Origin: Chlorobiota bacterium
GTDB lineage: Bacteria; Bacteroidota; Bacteroidia; Flavobacteriales; Flavobacteriaceae
Direction of reading: 5' to 3'
Assembly: GCA_013151975.1 (NCBI GenBank)
Contig: JAADHG010000197.1
Location: 1 to 7,141, forward strand
Length of the DNA: 7,141 bases
This document shows positions 5,236 to 7,141 of this stretch, piece after piece; the first letter of the stretch is position 1, and every line of letters begins with the position of its first letter. A program made the position numbers and the translations under genes. The notes under the pieces were generated by a model that saw only the letters and a list, made by a program, of their open reading frames with translations, had not been told where the DNA came from and did no database searches.

Positions 5236-5778
5236 TTGGCAAGCAAATTTGCATGTTTTATGACAGTTATTTTTTTCTTTTTTGTTGGCGTATTGACAGC
5301 TAAAACAGTCGATAAAAAAAACAAAGAAGGAGAAAAACATTTACATAGAAAGAAAAAGCAAGTTGTTAATAAAAAAAATAATACTACCAGTGTACCGGAA
5401 ACTTATGGTTATCTAAAAATAGAAGTTGGTGATATGACTCCTGGATTATGCTTGCCTTTTTGCGTGCCCACAATGCTTGTATTTGGTGCATGGGAAAAAG
5501 CCGAAGTGTTTATAGATGGAAAGGTTGTTAAAACAGCCGGACGCATAAGATACGGATGGCAACTTATTAACCACCAGACAAGAGTGCAGAGCGGGGAACA
5601 TAAAATAAAAATAAAAATGACATCATATGTTTTCTTCGTATTTCCTACATATGACATTAAAACAAGGAATGTATCAATTGGAGCCGGAGAAACTGTTGTA
5701 ATTACGTATGATTCACTCATGAATTCGATGAGAAAGAAGACAAGGAAAAAAAATATAGAAAGTAAAGAATACAAATAG
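5236..5778 (+). CDS. Secreted PEGA-like beta-domain protein (180 aa)
   Basis: The start is taken at TTG 5236 because of GGAG spacing; an ATG at 5230 would add two residues. The N-terminus is a signal peptide with a run of Phe (TVIFFFFVGVLTA), probably cleaved before KTVDKK. A Lys/Asn-rich linker of about 30 residues follows, then a beta-rich domain: GYLKIEVGD, AEVFIDGKVV, SGEHKIKIKM, RNVSIGAGETVVITY. The x-V-x-I-D-G-K turn followed by a G-x-H-x-I-x-I strand and an IxAGxT strand resembles PEGA and related surface beta-sandwich domains, although it is not a textbook match. Two cysteines (72 and 76 from the TTG) in CLPFC may form a disulfide. The C-terminus is basic (MRKKTRKK). It stands alone, with a palindrome 7 bases after the stop. 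A peptidoglycan- or surface-linked role would be an inference. Confidence 0.7.
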   Translation: MASKFACFMTVIFFFFVGVLTAKTVDKKNKEGEKHLHRKKKQVVNKKNNTTSVPETYGYLKIEVGDMTPGLCLPFCVPTMLVFGAWEKAEVFIDGKVVKTAGRIRYGWQLINHQTRVQSGEHKIKIKMTSYVFFVFPTYDIKTRNVSIGAGETVVITYDSLMNSMRKKTRKKNIESKEYK

Positions 5779-5784
5779 GGTACG

Positions 5785-5816
5785 GTAAACCGCCACTCCT
5801 AAAAGTGGTAGTTTAC
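5785..5816. repeat. 13-bp hairpin just after the PEGA-like gene
   Basis: GTAAACCGCCACT (5785-5797) and AGTGGTAGTTTAC (5804-5816) pair with one mismatch and one G-T around CCTAAA. It starts 7 bases after the stop at 5778. It may end transcription, although no T-run follows. It also resembles the end hairpins of IS200/IS605-type elements; that resemblance is from memory. Confidence 0.65.
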
Positions 5817-5873
5817 TTGGATTACTGCTCCATAAAAGATGGACAGACGCAAACCTTACTTAAGAAAGTGAAC

Positions 5874-5920
5874 AAACATCTTTGGTGCTGATGTTTCTGC
5901 CTTACCAGTAAAGCTGATGA
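5874..5920 (+). pseudogene. Possible relic of an ankyrin repeat upstream of the ankyrin gene
   Basis: The run TGGTGCTGATGTT (5883-5895) is the same 13 bases that code for GADV in the downstream ankyrin gene, where the motif recurs about every 100 bases, and TGC follows two bases later as it does there. In frame it reads FGADVSALP, but a stop codon (TGA) closes the frame just upstream, and a neighbouring frame holds TLLKK, an ankyrin-like helix end. This looks like a frame-shifted scrap of an older repeat. The short match could be chance. AAACATC/GATGTTT (5874-5896) also forms a 7-bp inverted repeat here. Confidence 0.3.
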
Positions 5921-5923
5921 TTT

Positions 5924-5959
5924 ATTAATATGAAGTACTTCGTGGAACTTCATATTAAT
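5924..5959. repeat. Perfect 13-bp palindrome upstream of the ankyrin gene promoter
   Basis: ATTAATATGAAGT (5924-5936) and ACTTCATATTAAT (5947-5959) pair perfectly around a 10-base loop. The right arm ends 16 bases before a TATAAT, so it covers the -35 region and is a plausible operator. It could equally end transcription from the left. Confidence 0.7.
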
Positions 5960-5975
5960 GTTTAACTACACCCGA

Positions 5976-5981
5976 TATAAT
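5976..5981 (+). promoter_or_regulatory. Likely -10 box of the ankyrin gene
   Basis: A perfect TATAAT lies 16 bases before the ATG at 5998. The expected -35 position falls in the palindrome 5924-5959 and has no good hexamer, which would suit activator-dependent or repressor-controlled expression. Confidence 0.45.
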
Positions 5982-5997
5982 AGTTGAGAGATAAATA

Positions 5998-6813
5998 ATG
6001 AAACATATAAAAATCAGTTTTTTTTTGCTCTTATTAATAATTCAATCAACTGGTTGCATAAATAAAATATTCTCTGCAGCAGAAAGAGGTGATATCGTTA
6101 CGGTAAAAAAGCTTTTGAATGAAGGTGTTGATGTTAATTTTGACCATGGCGATGGAATAACACCTCTATTTCATGCAGCATCTTACGGTCGCAATGACGT
6201 AGCAGAATTTTTGATAAAACATGGTGCTGATGTAAACGCAGAAGCTAGGCATGGCGGAACAGCACTGGGGAATGCAGCATATTCCGGTAAGAAAGACATG
6301 GTAGAGCTTTTAATAAAACATGGTGCTGATGTTAATGGGGTAAAATACCCAGAACATGGAACACCATTAATAAATGCCAGTTCAAAAGGCCACACAGATA
6401 TAGTTAAGCTTTTACTAGACAATGGTGCTGATGTTAATGCAAAAGCCAGGGATGGCGGAACAGCACTGGGGAATGCAGCATTTTACGGTAGTTATGACGT
6501 AGCAAAATTTTTAATAAAACATGGTGCTGATGTTAATGCTGCAGAATCCACCAAACATGTAACCCCACTGATGAATGCCGCATTTAATGGTAGTTATGGC
6601 ATAGTAGAGCTTTTGTTGAAACATGGTGCTGATGTTAATGCAAAAGCTATGAATGGCGGAACAGCACTGGGGAATGCAAAGATTAAAGGTCACAATAGCA
6701 TAGTAAAACTTTTGTTAAAACACGGCGCAAAGGAACAAAGTTGGTCCAGCCGATTCTTTGGTGATAATGTAAAGCCAAAAAAAAATAAAAAAACCTTTAA
6801 CTTTAATGAGTAA
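5998..6813 (+). CDS. Ankyrin-repeat lipoprotein (271 aa)
   Basis: The ATG at 5998 has a weak GAGAG about 8 bases upstream. The signal peptide MKHIKISFFLLLLIIQSTGC ends in the lipobox S17-T18-G19-C20; Ile follows Cys, so outer-membrane anchoring with the repeats in the periplasm is expected. About seven ankyrin repeats fill residues 22-245: a degenerate first one (AAERGDIVTVKKLLNEGVDVN), then full repeats carrying TPL or TAL, the (V/I)xxLL helix and HGADVN turns. Repeats alternate in two kinds, one with GGTALGNA (from 86, 153 and 220) and one with TPLxNA (122 and 189). The tail after 245 is basic (KPKKNKK). Ankyrin repeats bind protein partners; the partner here is unknown. The alternating, near-identical DNA points to duplication of a two-repeat unit. 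Confidence 0.9.
   Translation: MKHIKISFFLLLLIIQSTGCINKIFSAAERGDIVTVKKLLNEGVDVNFDHGDGITPLFHAASYGRNDVAEFLIKHGADVNAEARHGGTALGNAAYSGKKDMVELLIKHGADVNGVKYPEHGTPLINASSKGHTDIVKLLLDNGADVNAKARDGGTALGNAAFYGSYDVAKFLIKHGADVNAAESTKHVTPLMNAAFNGSYGIVELLLKHGADVNAKAMNGGTALGNAKIKGHNSIVKLLLKHGAKEQSWSSRFFGDNVKPKKNKKTFNFNE
6211..6732 (+). repeat. 201-bp (67-codon) tandem unit inside the ankyrin gene
   Basis: A 26-base block coding for the GGTALGNA region is identical at 6251-6276, 6452-6477 and 6653-6678, exactly 201 bases apart each time. Each unit carries two ankyrin repeats. The block TGGTGCTGATGT also recurs about every 100 bases. Such identity supports recent duplication and possible length change by recombination. 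Confidence 0.85.
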
Positions 6814-6881
6814 ATTGCTAAGATAGTAAAGGTCTTATTTGCTCCCTACTGCCCTCAGAAATCAACTATAAACATGCCAAC

Positions 6882-6907
6882 GACGCCTTATGTAAGTAAT
6901 AGGCGTC
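6882..6907 (+). repeat. GACGCC-family palindrome, site 5 (TGTAAGTAA loop class)
   Basis: GACGCCT (6882-6888) pairs perfectly with AGGCGTC (6901-6907) around a 12-base loop containing TGTAAGTAA. It is the inverted counterpart of site 1 (595-622). Its right flank TAAGCTAT (6911-6918) is shared with site 3 beside the recombinase gene, although no recombinase gene follows here. It lies between the ends of the convergent ankyrin and toxin genes. Confidence 0.75.
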
Positions 6908-6944
6908 ACTTAAGCTATCATTTAGAGGATAATCAAAGCTTTTC

Positions 6945-7141
6945 TTACAAGCTCAATTGTGTTTTTATTACTCGCTCCACTTTTCGCATATCTGATTCTG
7001 GCAACTTGCATATTAAGTTCTTTATACGTAATTTACTTACTGTAGTGAGCTGGTCTGCCATTGCCTTTCCCTGTCTTCCATTAACTTCTATATATGCTTC
7101 ACTCGGATATAAACGTCCGGTTTTACTTGTAATTGGCACAA
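6945..7141 (-). CDS. MazF/PemK-type toxin (endoribonuclease), C-terminal part
   Basis: The minus-strand frame enters from the right edge and ends at TAA 6945-6947, giving about 65 residues. It shows the MazF pattern VPITSKTG, then YPSEAYIEV, then AMADQLTTV (the conserved ADQ), then a C-terminal helix with LPESDMRKVERVIKTQL. MazF toxins are about 110-120 residues, so roughly the first half is outside the window. The GTG near 7139 encodes the Val of VPITS and is not a start. MazF cleaves mRNA at short sequence motifs and is held inactive by an antitoxin usually encoded just upstream, which here means to the right, out of view. The visible part is undamaged. Confidence 0.85.
   Translation of the reverse strand, partial: VPITSKTGRLYPSEAYIEVNGRQGKAMADQLTTVSKLRIKNLICKLPESDMRKVERVIKTQLSL

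Noticed and set aside
5409..5774. Minus-strand 121-codon frame opposite the PEGA-like gene
   Set aside because: It lies wholly within the better supported plus-strand gene and has no ribosome site or family features; other frames overlapping the lipoprotein and ankyrin genes were dropped for the same reason.
6814..6860. Terminator after the ankyrin gene (TAAGA/TCTTA)
   Set aside because: The stem is only five base pairs and not followed by a clear T-run.
595..6907. Classical integron attC sites or a CRISPR array
   Set aside because: The palindromes lack the GTTRRRY/RYYYAAC core pair of attC, and the enzyme lacks the usual size of IntI. The spacing is hundreds to thousands of bases, so no CRISPR spacing exists.

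Overview
The window is AT-rich accessory DNA from a bacterium with an outer-membrane-type envelope. Six or seven of its gene products carry signal peptides or lipoprotein signals, most starts have a GGAG/AGGA-type ribosome site, and it has DUF1016 and MazF family genes. I cannot name the species. Single, unlinked genes on both strands, an insertion-sequence end, a broken gene, a toxin gene and many palindromes point to a genomic island, not a conserved operon.

Layout, left to right. Positions 1-91 look like one end of an IS21-like element, which runs off the left edge. It abuts a 5'-truncated DUF1016/YhcG-type nuclease gene (92-515). Positions 516-806 are a non-coding stretch packed with six palindromes. 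Next come a secreted protein (807-1520, minus), a lipoprotein (1718-2431, minus), two very small membrane proteins (2459-2611 plus; 2659-2802 minus) and a lipoprotein (2916-3350, minus) whose stop codon seems to cut off a charged tail. Positions 3442-4159 form a compact element: a catalytic-domain-only tyrosine recombinase between inverted, hairpin-forming 25-bp ends. Then come another lipoprotein (4220-4885, minus), a gene-poor gap, a secreted PEGA-like beta protein (5236-5778, plus), an ankyrin-repeat lipoprotein (5998-6813, plus) built from a 201-bp repeat unit, and the C-terminal part of a MazF-type toxin (6945-7141, minus).

The most interesting structure is a family of five short palindromes with GTCGCC or GACGCC arms, at 595-622, 3442-3466, 3548-3573, 4135-4159 and 6882-6907. 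They fall into two loop classes. Judged by the loops, those left of or just upstream of the recombinase gene point one way and those to its right point the other, giving nested inverted pairs (595/6907 outside, 3442/4159 inside). The arms show a base-pair-preserving change between copies. Two inverted arms around an 8-12 base spacer is the general shape of a tyrosine-recombinase crossover site. My inference is that the small recombinase acts on these sites and that the lipoprotein and small-protein genes between them are cargo or bystanders. The sequence shows the repeats and the catalytic residues; recombination itself is not shown.
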